The position numbers and the translations under genes were made by a program. From Xanthomonas sp. DAR 80977 (GTDB lineage Bacteria > Pseudomonadota > Gammaproteobacteria > Xanthomonadales > Xanthomonadaceae), in the NCBI RefSeq assembly GCF_041240605.1, contig NZ_CP162487.1, positions 1,495,001 to 1,559,000 of the forward strand: a DNA stretch of 64,000 nt. Direction: 5' to 3'. Under the pieces are notes generated by a model. That model made no database searches. It was not told the origin of the DNA and was given only the letters and a program-made list of their open reading frames with translations. This document shows, piece by piece, positions 36,787 through 45,909 of the stretch; position 1 is the first letter of the stretch; the number at the start of each line of letters is the position of its first letter.

Positions 36787-37827
36787 ATGTGGCCTTTCAA
36801 CAGCAAGACCAATCCGCCGCCCGCCGCCGCGGCGGCGCCTGCGCCTGCTGCGACGGCGCAGGCGGCAGCTGACGCGGCGCCTGCAGCGGGCGCTGCGGCG
36901 GCAGCTGCGCCATCGCCGGCAGCGGACGGCGCGGCACCAGTTGCGCCTGGCGCGGCTGCGCCCGCCACGGTTGCGACGACGGTGGCAACGGCGTCCAGCG
37001 ATGCGCCTGCGGCGAGCGCCACGGCGGTAGCTGCGCCAGCAGCGACGGAGGACGGCGCGGCGCCATCTGTGCCCAATCCCGCTGCCCCCGCCGCCGCGTC
37101 GACCTCCAGCGCCATCCCGGCAGCGGCCACGCCGACGGGCGATGCGGGCGACACGGAGGCGGGCAGCAGCCCCAGCGCGGCGCCGGCTGCCGCTGCCGCG
37201 CCGGCCGCTGCCGACAGCGCTTCGACCGCTGCGACCGCTCAGGCCGGCGCTGGCGCGTCACCGGCGCCAGCAGCGTCAACGTCACCGCCATCTCCGCCGC
37301 CCACGTCGCCGGCGACTCCGACCTCGCCGCCGCCGCCACCGCCACCGCCATCCATGCTCAAGACCCTCAACGCACGCATGCTGGAGCAGGCCTCCGCGGC
37401 GACGCCGGCCAGCGATGCGCTCAACAGCAAGATCGTGCAGGCGGTGCAGCTCAGCAATGCCGAGACGATGGCGTACGCACCCTCGCAGATCGTGGTCGGC
37501 TCGAACATGCTGGTCAGCCAGGCGGCCGGCCTGATCGCGCAATCGGCGGCGGTGTACTTCGACGGCGTCAGCAAGATGGCGCTGGCCAGCCAGGGCGTGC
37601 TGATCAAGCAGATGACCGAGAACCTGGCCGAGAACAAACTGGAGCAGGCCGCCGAGGATGCGCTGGGCGTGCTGGCGACCGACGTGCTGGTCGGCGCGGC
37701 GGCGGCGGTGGCGGCCGCGGCCGGTGCGCTGGAAGCGGAGTCGGCCAGTTTCGCCATCGACAAGATCGACCAGAGCATCGCCAAGTACGCCGACCTGATG
37801 CGCGGACGCACGTCGGCCTCCAGCTGA
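36787..37827 (+). CDS. Long Reb-like protein with Ala/Pro-rich N-terminal half
   Basis: Encodes 346 residues. Residues ~8-185 are almost entirely Ala, Pro, Thr, Ser and Gly and look disordered. Residues ~195-346 carry a Reb-like pattern: LNSKIVQAVQLSNAETMAYA then PSQIVVGSNMLVSQAAGLIA, matching the spacing of NxQITDAVTQxNVKVxxEAP in RebB. A hydrophobic Ala/Val stretch (VLVGAAAAVAAAAGALEAE) lies near residue 310. It may be a larger structural or capping subunit of the R-body, comparable in position to RebA or RebD of Caedibacter. The RBS AGGAGATG is strong. The relation to RebB is by eye and should be treated as likely, not certain. Confidence 0.7.
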   Translation: MWPFNSKTNPPPAAAAAPAPAATAQAAADAAPAAGAAAAAAPSPAADGAAPVAPGAAAPATVATTVATASSDAPAASATAVAAPAATEDGAAPSVPNPAAPAAASTSSAIPAAATPTGDAGDTEAGSSPSAAPAAAAAPAAADSASTAATAQAGAGASPAPAASTSPPSPPPTSPATPTSPPPPPPPPSMLKTLNARMLEQASAATPASDALNSKIVQAVQLSNAETMAYAPSQIVVGSNMLVSQAAGLIAQSAAVYFDGVSKMALASQGVLIKQMTENLAENKLEQAAEDALGVLATDVLVGAAAAVAAAAGALEAESASFAIDKIDQSIAKYADLMRGRTSASS

Positions 37828-37870
37828 GCGCTACGCGCCACCGATTCCACCACGCTCGAAGAGAAGCATC

Positions 37871-38428
37871 ATGCAGGACAGCCAGACATCCGATCTCAAC
37901 ACGCTGTACCAATTCGCCGAGGCATGGCTGAAGCGCCCGCTCATGGAAGTGGAGCGGGAGCAGCTGCGGGCCTTCGCGATCGCCACCGCGGCGCAGAAAC
38001 CGGCCGCTGGCGCGGCCGACGAAGCGTCCACCTCGCTGATCGACGCCGAGCGCCAGCGCGTCCAGGGCCTGATCGCGCAGATGATGCAGAAGATGCAGGA
38101 CTCCCGCGGCGGCGTCACGGGCGCCACCCAGGCCAACGAGGCCGCGGTGCTCAGGGCCCTCTCCTCCGCCCCCTCGCTGGACAACCTGCGGCCGGGCCAA
38201 CTGCGTCCGCCGCAGAACGGCGAGAGCGGCGGCAACCAGCTGGTGATGGCGCAGATCGCCGACCGCCTGGCCAACCTGGTGCAGCGCGAGGTGCAGGACT
38301 GTTTCGATCGCCAGTTCGGTAGCCTCGCGCAGCAGATGCAGGCGGTGGTCGATGCGGCGCGTGCGCAGGGCCTGATCGGCGCGCCGCCGCCGGCCGAGCA
38401 GGACACGCCGCCGCCGCCGGCGACCTGA
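37871..38428 (+). CDS. Reb-locus protein of unknown function, 185 residues
   Basis: Starts 43 bp after the Reb-like gene. The sequence is predicted helical (LNTLYQFAEAWLKRPLMEVE, RVQGLIAQMMQKMQDSRGG, MAQIADRLANLVQREVQDCF) and ends in a Pro-rich tail. No signal or membrane segment is visible, so it is likely cytoplasmic. I do not recognise the family. Tight clustering with the Reb genes suggests an assembly or regulatory partner of R-bodies. Confidence 0.65.
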   Translation: MQDSQTSDLNTLYQFAEAWLKRPLMEVEREQLRAFAIATAAQKPAAGAADEASTSLIDAERQRVQGLIAQMMQKMQDSRGGVTGATQANEAAVLRALSSAPSLDNLRPGQLRPPQNGESGGNQLVMAQIADRLANLVQREVQDCFDRQFGSLAQQMQAVVDAARAQGLIGAPPPAEQDTPPPPAT

Positions 38429-38946
38429 CCTGCTGCATGACCAGTTTCGCGCCTCTGCGTGTGCACGTGGAGGCGTTCGCGTGCGCGCCGTTTGGGCGCG
38501 ACGCCGATGCCCGGCTGATCCGGCGTGGCCTGTCGCCGCCGCTCGGCGGCGTGGCAGCCCCGTGACGGTCGTCTGCGCGCGGCGCCACCGCAGACGCGGA
38601 TGGCGTTGCGCGCGCGGGCAGATGCCAGGCGTGGCGCGTCGGAATACGTAGTGCGCCGATGCGGCGAGCCCCATGCGGCGTGTCGTGTGCCTGAGCCTGA
38701 GCGCGACGCCGCAGCGGTGCCGCGTCGCGGAGGCGCCACCGCTGCCGCAGCATCCGCATACCGCGCCGCACGCAGTGCCGGCGCCTGACGCCAAGGCAGT
38801 CGTGGCGCGATGGCTGCACAACCGCCATGCGCGCGAGGCGACGCCGGGTCGCGAGACAAGTGGTGCGCACGGTTTCACAGTCCGTGCACTGCGCCGTTTT
38901 CAGTGATCGTACGGCGTGGGCCGTACGCCAACCCAGGAGCGAACAC
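38429..38946. other. 518-bp gap inside the reb locus
   Basis: No convincing coding region was found on either strand; open frames here are Arg-rich shadows. It probably carries a separate promoter for the two longer RebB genes. An ACCCAGGAGCGAACAC segment just before 38947 serves as RBS. Confidence 0.4.
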
Positions 38947-39267
38947 ATGGCATTTCCAACCGCCGTCAACGACCAAATCACCGATGCGGTCACCCAGTCC
39001 AACGTCAAGGTCATCGGCGAAGCGCCGGCCTTCGCGATGGCGTCGATCTACCAGAGCATGGCGCACTCGACCGGCATCCTGTTCGAGAACGCCGTCTCCG
39101 CGCAGCAGCAGCAGAACACGCTGGCGCAGGCCGCTGCCAACCAGGGCGTGATGCAGATCTACAGCCTGGACACCACCGCTGCCGCCGGCGCCACCGAGAA
39201 GGTCGCGCAGACCGGTGTCTCCGACAACCTCACCAGCCTGCTGACCGTGCTCAACGCGTTCAAGTAA
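38947..39267 (+). CDS. rebB: RebB family R-body protein, copy 1
   Basis: A 106-residue RebB protein. Signature: MAFPTAVNDQITDAVTQSNV, KVIGEAPAFAMASIYQSMAH, then a Gln-rich turn (SAQQQQNTLAQAA) and a C-terminal half (VMQIYSLDTTAAAGATEKVA). RebB subunits assemble into coiled ribbons that can unroll into hollow tubes on a pH or similar trigger. It is about 85 percent identical by eye to the next gene, so the pair is a tandem duplication. The 87-bp spacing between them includes a separate RBS. Confidence 0.92.
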   Translation: MAFPTAVNDQITDAVTQSNVKVIGEAPAFAMASIYQSMAHSTGILFENAVSAQQQQNTLAQAAANQGVMQIYSLDTTAAAGATEKVAQTGVSDNLTSLLTVLNAFK

Positions 39268-39353
39268 GCGCAGGCCCGCTTGCCGTCACCGCGGCGCGGC
39301 GACGGTAGCGCGGGGCTGGCCCCTGCTGTTCCTTTCCTATCGAGGACCGATTC

Positions 39354-39704
39354 ATGGCTTATCCCACCGCAGTCAACAACCAGATCACCGACGCCGTCAC
39401 CCAGTCCAACGTCAAGGTCATCGGCGAGGCGCCGGCCTTCGCCATGGGCTCGATCTACCAGAGCCTGGCGCACTCCAGCGGCATCCTGTACGAGAACGCG
39501 GTCGCGTCCCAGCAGCAGCAGAACACGCTGGCGCAGGCGGCCAACAACCAGGGCGTCATGCAGATCTACAGCCTGGACACCACTGCCGCGGCGGGGGCGT
39601 CGGAAAAGATCGCGCAGACCGGCGTGTCGGACAACCTCACCAGCCTGATGACCGTGCTGCAGGCGTTCAAGGGCGGCGGCGTCCCGGGCCTGACCAACCC
39701 CTGA
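39354..39704 (+). CDS. rebB: RebB family R-body protein, copy 2
   Basis: A 116-residue paralogue of the preceding gene (MAYPTAVNNQITDAVTQSNV, SIYQSLAHSSGILYENAV, SDNLTSLMTVLQAFK) with an added C-terminal GGGVPGLTNP. Heterotypic assembly of two near-identical subunits fits R-body systems, which use several related Reb proteins. RBS GAGGACC precedes the ATG. A hairpin at 39717-39748 follows the stop, so this is probably the last gene of the reb transcript. Confidence 0.92.
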   Translation: MAYPTAVNNQITDAVTQSNVKVIGEAPAFAMGSIYQSLAHSSGILYENAVASQQQQNTLAQAANNQGVMQIYSLDTTAAAGASEKIAQTGVSDNLTSLMTVLQAFKGGGVPGLTNP

Positions 39705-39716
39705 GCCAGCGTCTCC

Positions 39717-39752
39717 AGAACGGCGGACCGGCCCGGTCGCGCCGTTCTTCTT
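39717..39752 (+). terminator. Hairpin terminator after the reb genes
   Basis: A perfect 9-bp stem AGAACGGCG (39717-39725) / CGCCGTTCT (39740-39748) is followed by a short T-rich stretch. The U-tract is weak, so termination may be partial. Confidence 0.6.
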
Positions 39753-39927
39753 GCCGGTCTCGTCCACTCCGGCCGCAGGCGTGCGGACCGGAGCGGCGAT
39801 CCCGCCGCGGCCCACCGCGCCGCATCCAATCACGACCTGCCCTCGACCGGCACGCGCCCTGGCTGCCTGCCGCGGCAGGATGCGTTCGACGCCAGGCGTC
39901 GTCAGGCGTCGCCGCAGAAGGGGGAGT

Positions 39928-40791
39928 ATGGACTTTCCTGCACTGGCCGACCCGCAGGCCGGAGACATCGTCGCGGCCGCCCATGCCGGCGACGAGCCGC
40001 ACACGCGCATGGCACGCGACGGCCATCGGCAGCTGCTGGAGCGCTCGGCGCTGTTCCACGAAGTGCCCGCCGCGGTGCTCGACCATCTGCTCGCGCATGC
40101 CAGCGAATGCGACCTGGCGCCGGGCAGCGTGCTGTTCTTCAAGCACGATCCGAGCAGCTTCCTTGGCGTGCTGGTGCGCGGGCGCCTGTACAAGGTGCTG
40201 TACGGCCCCGACGGCCAGGAGCTGATCGTCGGCACCATCGAACCCGGCGGGCTGGTGGACGAGGCCGCGCTGCTCGAGCCGCACGGGCGCAGCTTCACCG
40301 CCATCGCCTTCGGCGCCAGCACCGTGCTGAAGCTCTCGCGCCGCCATTTCGCCACGCTGCTGGCCGCGCCGCTGTTGCGCCAGCGCATCGACGCGCTGCT
40401 GCGCCTGCGCTTGCGGCAGACGCTCGACAGCCTGGAAAGCATGTGCCTGCACCGCCTGGAAGTGCGCCTGGCGCGCTACGTGCTGCGCCAGCTGGAACTG
40501 CACGAATGGCAGCGCGGCGGCAGCTGCGCGATCGCGTTGCCGCCCAACCAGAGCATCCTGGCGGCGATGCTCAACGTCAGCCGTTCCAAGCTCAATGCGC
40601 AACTGCAACAGTGGAAGCGCAGCGGCCTGGTCAGCCGCCGCGGCAACCTGCTGCGCATCCACGACCTCGACGCGCTGTGCGCCAAGGCCTACCTCCACGC
40701 CAACGCGCCGCTGCGCACGCTGGCCTGGCACGGCGAGGACGGACTGCGGCCGGCGCCGTGCCTGCCGTTGCTGCCTTGCAGCGCCGGCTAG
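39928..40791 (+). CDS. Crp/Fnr-family transcriptional regulator next to the reb genes
   Basis: A 287-residue regulator. A cyclic-nucleotide-binding-like beta-roll spans ~35-155 (LFHEVPAAVLDHLLAHASEC, GSVLFFKHDPSSFLGVLVRG, LIVGTIEPGGLVDEAALLEP). A winged helix-turn-helix lies around 200-265 (PNQSILAAMLNVSRSKLNAQ, LQQWKRSGLVSRRGNLLRIH). There is no N-terminal Cys cluster for an FNR iron-sulfur centre. The cAMP-contact pattern RxxS is not obvious, so the ligand is unknown. The RBS GGGGGAG is strong. It lies 223 bp past the last RebB gene on the same strand and may control R-body production. Confidence 0.85.
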   Translation: MDFPALADPQAGDIVAAAHAGDEPHTRMARDGHRQLLERSALFHEVPAAVLDHLLAHASECDLAPGSVLFFKHDPSSFLGVLVRGRLYKVLYGPDGQELIVGTIEPGGLVDEAALLEPHGRSFTAIAFGASTVLKLSRRHFATLLAAPLLRQRIDALLRLRLRQTLDSLESMCLHRLEVRLARYVLRQLELHEWQRGGSCAIALPPNQSILAAMLNVSRSKLNAQLQQWKRSGLVSRRGNLLRIHDLDALCAKAYLHANAPLRTLAWHGEDGLRPAPCLPLLPCSAG

Positions 40792-40978
40792 CGCATCGCC
40801 GGTTCCACCAAGCCCCTGCAGGAGCGGCGTCAGCCGCGACGGGATTTGCCCGGAGCTGGGATCGCAATCGATCCTGTGCCCGTGACATGTAAATGCGTTG
40901 GACAAGGTGGGTGCCGCTCGGCGGCAGCTTCGTACAACCGTCTGAGGCGTGTGTGGGCCAAGGTGTCAAAGGGAACCG

Positions 40979-42112
40979 TCATTTCAAACGGCGACCTGGG
41001 CGCGCAGGCTTCTCCCTCATTCCGAAAGCAAGGCGCAATAGTGCAAACCTGCGCAGGCATCCTTCGTAAAGCGCAAGGCATGCCCCCATGCTGAGAAGCA
41101 GGATGGCGAAGTATTTGATCCATGGGCTCCACGAACATTGGATGACGTAGTAGCCGATCATGACGATGACCGTCTGGTGCATGATGTAAAAGGGATAGCT
41201 GGCCTCTTTCGCCCAGGCAAGCACCCGGTGTGTGCGCGAAAGATAGCGGTAGCCGTAACCGAGAAACACCATGAGCCACAGCCAGGTGAAGAGATTGGAA
41301 CCGACCCTGTCGATCAAGGAGTCGTGCTGGATGATCCCCGTGGTGAACAGCGAGATCAGCAGGAAGAACGCCGCGAGGCCCATGAAGAGCGACCACCTGC
41401 GGAAATCGGAGAGCCATCTCCAGACCCCGGGCATGGACGCCATGACGTAGCCATACGCCGTCAGCAGCAGGTAGTGGTTGAAGATGTACCAATCGCTGAC
41501 CAGATTGTGCGTCTCCGGGAAGCGCAGTTTCAGAAGGGCTTCGTTGATGCCGAGCGGGATGCCCAGCAGGAAGAGCCACTTTCCTGGCGCGACCTGGGCC
41601 GCGGTTCGCTTCCACCACAGCATCGCGGGCAGCAGCAACAGCACGTACAGGTAAAGGTAAAGGATGAACCACAGGTGGTGCCAGCTGAAATCCCCGGCCG
41701 GGTAGAAATGGAATTGCAGAACGCGTGTCAGGTAGAAATCCAGATAGCCTCCACTCCATTGTCCATGCAGCCGCCGCTCGTAGTAGATCTGCGGCGGGAC
41801 GACCAGGAACATGCCGACGATCAACGGCAGGAGCAGTTTTTTCGTGCGTTCCTGCAGGAACTGCCCTGTGTTGCGCCGCTGCAGCGCGAACCACATGCCG
41901 GCCCCGGCAATGACGAACAGCAACGGCATGCGCAAACGGTGGGCGATGTCCATCGGCCACTGCAGGGAGGGGATGGTCTGGCTGTTGACGACATGCCAGC
42001 CCCAGCCGACGAAGATCATGCCCGTATGGAAGAAGAACAGCACGAAGATGGCGATGACGCGCAACCAGTCCAGGAAGTCGTAGCGTTCCTGCGGTTGTTT
42101 GGTGGCAAGCAT
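40979..42112 (-). CDS. Membrane acyltransferase, OpgC/acyltransferase-3 family
   Basis: A 377-residue integral membrane protein with about ten hydrophobic segments. The first helix region contains YDFLDWLRVIAIFVLFFFHT, carrying the family's catalytic-type His after a hydrophobic run. RMPLLFVIAGAGMWFALQ and HHLWFILYLYLYVLLLLPAM are also typical. It should transfer an acyl or succinyl group to an extracytoplasmic glycan, with OpgC (succinylation of osmoregulated periplasmic glucan) as a near relative; the substrate is unknown. The start MLATKQPQER fits the N-terminus of the family. It is downstream of a LytS/LytTR-type pair on the same strand, 104 bp away. Confidence 0.85.
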   Translation of the reverse strand: MLATKQPQERYDFLDWLRVIAIFVLFFFHTGMIFVGWGWHVVNSQTIPSLQWPMDIAHRLRMPLLFVIAGAGMWFALQRRNTGQFLQERTKKLLLPLIVGMFLVVPPQIYYERRLHGQWSGGYLDFYLTRVLQFHFYPAGDFSWHHLWFILYLYLYVLLLLPAMLWWKRTAAQVAPGKWLFLLGIPLGINEALLKLRFPETHNLVSDWYIFNHYLLLTAYGYVMASMPGVWRWLSDFRRWSLFMGLAAFFLLISLFTTGIIQHDSLIDRVGSNLFTWLWLMVFLGYGYRYLSRTHRVLAWAKEASYPFYIMHQTVIVMIGYYVIQCSWSPWIKYFAILLLSMGACLALYEGCLRRFALLRLAFGMREKPARPGRRLK

Positions 42113-42216
42113 CAGGTGGGTCTCCCGTATCCGCGATACCTGGGAGCCTGAGCGATCGGGCGTTGGCCGGCAGCAGATTCGGGGCGGACGGAGACTCAGG
42201 CGTGGCAAGCCGGACG

Positions 42217-42957
42217 CTACCAGCCCATGCGGGCGAACACCGCTTCGCGGTACCGCCGGCTGAGCCGCAGGGTGCGGCCGTTGCGAAGGTGCAGTTCGTA
42301 GTCGCCCTTGAACAGCGGCGTGAGCGATCCGATGCAGGCGAGGTTCGCCGCGGCCGACCGATGGATGCGGACGAAACGCTGTTCGCCCAGCTGGGCCAGC
42401 AGATCCTGCAAGGTCCTGCGCATCAGGTAGGTGCGCGCGGCGGTATGCACATGCACGTAGTTGTCGTCGGCTTCCAGCCATTCGATCGATGTCGCATCGA
42501 TCAACTGCAGACGCTCGCCATCGGGCACGAGCAGACGCTCGCATCCCGGGGTGCGCGCCCGTCCCATCGCCACCGCTGCGGCGCCGGACTCGTGCGCGTC
42601 CAGCCGCTCGCGCACGCGTTGCACGGTACGCGCGAGCCGATCGCGGTCGTAGGGCTTGAGCAGGTAGTCGATCGCATCGAGGTCGAACGCCTTCACTGCA
42701 TGCGCATCGAAGGCGGTCACGAACACGATCAGCGGCGCGCTCGACGGCTCCAGTTGCGCCGCGACCTGCAGTCCCGATAGCGTGGGCATTTGGACGTCGA
42801 GAAAGGCCACGTGCGGGCGCAACTGCTTGATGCACAGGGCAGCGGACAAGCCGTCCTCGGCCGATCCGACCACGGCGATGCCGGGTTGCTCCGCCAACCA
42901 GCGCTCGAGCTTCTCGCGAGCGGGCGCCTCGTCGTCGGCGATCACGGCGCGGATCAT
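42217..42957 (-). CDS. LytTR-family response regulator
   Basis: A 246-residue regulator. The receiver domain spans 1-120 (MIRAVIADDEAPAREKLERW, phospho-Asp in VAFLDVQMPTLSGL, Lys in DYLLKPYDRDRL). A LytTR DNA-binding domain spans ~145-245 (IEWLEADDNYVHVHTAARTY, RFVRIHRSAAANLACIGSLT, LRLSRRYREAVF). It is like AlgR. Its start overlaps the histidine kinase stop as ATGA. LytTR regulators bind paired direct repeats upstream of targets; the adjacent acyltransferase gene is an obvious candidate target. Confidence 0.93.
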   Translation of the reverse strand: MIRAVIADDEAPAREKLERWLAEQPGIAVVGSAEDGLSAALCIKQLRPHVAFLDVQMPTLSGLQVAAQLEPSSAPLIVFVTAFDAHAVKAFDLDAIDYLLKPYDRDRLARTVQRVRERLDAHESGAAAVAMGRARTPGCERLLVPDGERLQLIDATSIEWLEADDNYVHVHTAARTYLMRRTLQDLLAQLGEQRFVRIHRSAAANLACIGSLTPLFKGDYELHLRNGRTLRLSRRYREAVFARMGW

Positions 42958-44063
42958 CGCGTGGTCTCCGCCAGCGGGATCGAGACGCGTGCGGCAACGC
43001 CGTCGCCCTCGTTGCGGACGGTCAAGGATGCAGCATGGCCGTAGATGATGCTCAGGCGCTCCCGGCAGTTGCGCAATCCCAGTCCGTCCTGCATCTCCGG
43101 CGCGGGCAGCGTGGAGCAGGAATTGTGCACCACGATTTCCAGCGAGCCGCCTGCATGCCGTGCACCGACCGTGATGTCGATGCGCGCCAACGTCGGCTCG
43201 ACGGCATGTTTGAACACGTTCTCCAGCAAGGGCTGCAGCAGGAGTGCAGGGACGCTGGCGTCGAGCAGCGCCGGATCCACCTGCCACCTCAGTGTCACCC
43301 GATCCCGGAACCGCTCGCGCATGATGTCCGCGTACAGTTCGAGCGTGCGCAGCTCCGCAGCCAGCGGTGTCATCTCGTTCTCGACTGTTCCAAGGCTGGT
43401 GCGCAGCAGGTCGCCGAGTGCCGCCAGCAGGCGGTCGGCCCGCGCCACGTCTATGTGCATCACCGACGAGACGGTATTGAGCGCGTTGAACAGGAAATGC
43501 GGCCGCAGCTGCCCCTGAAGGTGCGCGAGCTGCGCCTCGGCCAGCGCCTTCTGCGTTTGCAGCAGGCGATTGCGCTGCAGTTGCCACTGGTCATGGGACT
43601 CGAGTCCAAACAGGATCCCCAGCCATAGGCCCACGAAGACGCTCAGCTTGGCGGTCTCGTACACGAACAGGTAGCGCCAGCTCGGATGCGCGTAGGTGAG
43701 GCCCACTGCGGCGTAGACGCCATGCCGTATCGCATACACCGCTACGAAGAAGGTGACGGCGACCACCGGCAACCAGCGCAGGTAGCTGCCGAACCAGGCC
43801 AGGGGCCTGGCCAGATCGGGCGCATGACGTCCGCGCACCCGGACCGCAAGCCACATCCAGCCGGTTGCAACAAACGCGGAACTTCCCTCCCACAGCACCG
43901 GTTCCCACCAGCGGGTGAGCGGATTGCGTAGGCCCTCCTGCACGGACACGCCGATCATGAGCAGACAGAACGCCGTCCACAACACGATCAACGCGTTCGG
44001 AGTGGACATCGCACCGCTGGCCGCGAGGACGCCTGCCCGTGGTGGACGAGATGGCGGGTTCAT
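42954..44063 (-). CDS. LytS-like sensor histidine kinase
   Basis: A 369-residue kinase: N-terminal hydrophobic segments (ALIVLWTAFCLLMIGVSVQE, RWLPVVAVTFFVAVYAIRHG, KLSVFVGLWLGILFG), then a His_kinase family domain with the phospho-His in LRPHFLFNALNTVSSVMHID. A HATPase follows (LLLQPLLENVFKHAV N-box; DGLGLRNCRERL G-box). It partners the LytTR regulator that overlaps its 3' end. I chose the start MNPPSRPPRAG; MSTPNALIV (44009) is a reasonable alternative. The signal sensed is unknown. Confidence 0.9.
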   Translation of the reverse strand: MNPPSRPPRAGVLAASGAMSTPNALIVLWTAFCLLMIGVSVQEGLRNPLTRWWEPVLWEGSSAFVATGWMWLAVRVRGRHAPDLARPLAWFGSYLRWLPVVAVTFFVAVYAIRHGVYAAVGLTYAHPSWRYLFVYETAKLSVFVGLWLGILFGLESHDQWQLQRNRLLQTQKALAEAQLAHLQGQLRPHFLFNALNTVSSVMHIDVARADRLLAALGDLLRTSLGTVENEMTPLAAELRTLELYADIMRERFRDRVTLRWQVDPALLDASVPALLLQPLLENVFKHAVEPTLARIDITVGARHAGGSLEIVVHNSCSTLPAPEMQDGLGLRNCRERLSIIYGHAASLTVRNEGDGVAARVSIPLAETTR

Positions 44064-44346
44064 GATGGGCAAGTGTACCCACGCCAATGCACGTGGGCGT
44101 GGCGTGTGGGGCAAGCGGGACCTGCGAGGGGCGAAAGGGCCGATAGCGGGCGCCAAGCCCCGTTGGCCGGTATCCAGCTTCGCCGCCTGCGCGCTGTCCT
44201 GGCGCCAGGTCTGTCGCATCACGGCATGCGCGCACCGTTCGTCGCGACCGCTCCCGTGCAGGCGGTTCGACCGCATCGCCGTGCGGATCTGCATCGGCTT
44301 GGATATGGTCGTGCCGGTGGTGCCGGGTCGCCCCTCAGCGGTGGAT

Positions 44347-45726
44347 CTATTCCAGCGCCTCGCCAGCCGCAACACGCAGCGAGCGGCCGCGCAGTTTCAA
44401 GCCGATCGCCACGCAGCCACCCAGCGCCAGCCAGACCAGGCCGCCGTACTTGGCGTAGCGGTCGGCGCTGTACAGCACGTAGGCCAGGATCACGAAGCCC
44501 ACCAGCGGCACCAGCCCATGCAGCACGAACCGACCCTGGCGGCGGAAATGCCAGGCCACCGCCACGTGCAGCAGCAGGAAGGCGAACAGCGCGCCGAAGT
44601 TGCACACCGAGGTCAGCAGCGCGATCTTGCCCAGGAACGCCAGCCCCAGCACCAGGCTCAGCGCGGCCACCAGCACGATCGCGCGCTGCGGCACCCGCGT
44701 GACCGGATGGATGCTGCGCAGGAAGCGCGGCAACTGGCCGTCGCGCGCCATCGCGAACAGCAGCCGCGACGTGGCCGCCTGCGCCACCAGCGAATTGGCC
44801 ACCGCAGCGCTGATCGCCAGGGTCAGCGCGATGACGATCTGCAGCCAGGGGCCGGCCACCAGCCGGCCCACTTCGAAGAAGGCGTTGTTGGAGGCCGCCT
44901 CGTCGGGGAAGCGCACCAGGTTCGGCAGCAGCAGCGCCGCCAGCCAGGTCTGCAGCACGAACAGCGCCGCCACCAGCGCCAGCGACAGCAGCGTGGCCTG
45001 GCCCACCGCCCGCGCGCCGCCGCGGCTTTCCTCGGCCAGGGTGGAGATGGCGTCGAAGCCCAGGAACGACATCACCGCCACCGACAGCGCGCTGAAGATC
45101 ATCGGCACCGAGAACACCTCGGGGTTGTAGAACGGCCGCAGGTTCCAGCTGGCGCCGTTGTTGCCGCGCTGGATCGCCACCACCGCCAGCACCACGAACA
45201 GCGCCAGCACCACCAGCTGCGCATACAGGAACAGCCGGTTGGCATGGGCGGTGACCTGGATCCCGCGCAGGTTGATGACCGTGTTGAGCGCCACGAAGAA
45301 CACGATCCACACCTGCTGCGGCAGCGCCGGGACCACCGCGGCCATCGCGTTGGCGCCGACCACGTACAGCAGCGTCGGGATCAGCATATAGTCCAGCAGG
45401 ATCGCCCAGCCGGCCAGGAACCCCAGCGAGCCGTTCAGCCCGCGCCCCACGTAGGCATAGACCGAACCGGCCACCGGGAACGCCTGCGACATCTGCTGGT
45501 AGCTGGAGGCGGTGAACAGCATCGCCACGAAGCCCAGCAGATAGGTCAGCGGCACCATGCCGTGGCTGATGTCGAAGACGCCGCCGAAGATCGAGAACGG
45601 CGCGGTCGGCACCATGAACACCAGCCCGTAGATCAGCAGGTCCTTCATGTCCAGGCGGCGCTGCAGTTCCTGGGTGTAGCCCAGGCCTTCCAGGGTGTTG
45701 GCGTCGGTGGGGCGGGTGTCGGTCAT
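44347..45726 (-). CDS. APC-superfamily amino acid/polyamine permease (PuuP-like)
   Basis: A 459-residue transporter with twelve predicted membrane helices. Typical segments are [60 protein letters not shown] and [20 protein letters not shown]. The layout resembles the putrescine importer PuuP. It is divergent from the LuxR-solo gene. In Xanthomonas-type oryR/pip loci a permease commonly flanks the regulator, so it may import the plant-derived signal or a related amine. The substrate is not shown by sequence. Confidence 0.88.
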   Translation of the reverse strand: MTDTRPTDANTLEGLGYTQELQRRLDMKDLLIYGLVFMVPTAPFSIFGGVFDISHGMVPLTYLLGFVAMLFTASSYQQMSQAFPVAGSVYAYVGRGLNGSLGFLAGWAILLDYMLIPTLLYVVGANAMAAVVPALPQQVWIVFFVALNTVINLRGIQVTAHANRLFLYAQLVVLALFVVLAVVAIQRGNNGASWNLRPFYNPEVFSVPMIFSALSVAVMSFLGFDAISTLAEESRGGARAVGQATLLSLALVAALFVLQTWLAALLLPNLVRFPDEAASNNAFFEVGRLVAGPWLQIVIALTLAISAAVANSLVAQAATSRLLFAMARDGQLPRFLRSIHPVTRVPQRAIVLVAALSLVLGLAFLGKIALLTSVCNFGALFAFLLLHVAVAWHFRRQGRFVLHGLVPLVGFVILAYVLYSADRYAKYGGLVWLALGGCVAIGLKLRGRSLRVAAGEALE

Positions 45727-45845
45727 GGGGAGCCACGCTGGCGGGAGAGGGGAGGGCGGCGCAACGGATTGTCCGCCAGCGCGCGGGCTGGCAGCGGAGC
45801 GGATCGGCGACCTTCGACCTTAGGCGCCGCCGTCGGCTCCGATCC

Positions 45846-45865
45846 AGTGGCAAAAATGCTAGGTT
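45846..45865 (+). promoter_or_regulatory. Lux-box-like element upstream of the LuxR solo
   Basis: AGTGGCAAAAATGCTAGGTT is a 20-bp imperfect palindrome 44 bp before the LuxR-gene ATG and 119 bp before the divergent permease start. It matches, in inverse orientation, the element at 46768-46787 at 17 of 20 positions. Confidence 0.6.
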
Positions 45866-45909
45866 TCGATCTGCCGTCGCGCCGACGACGGCGCCCCTCT
45901 CCCCGGACG

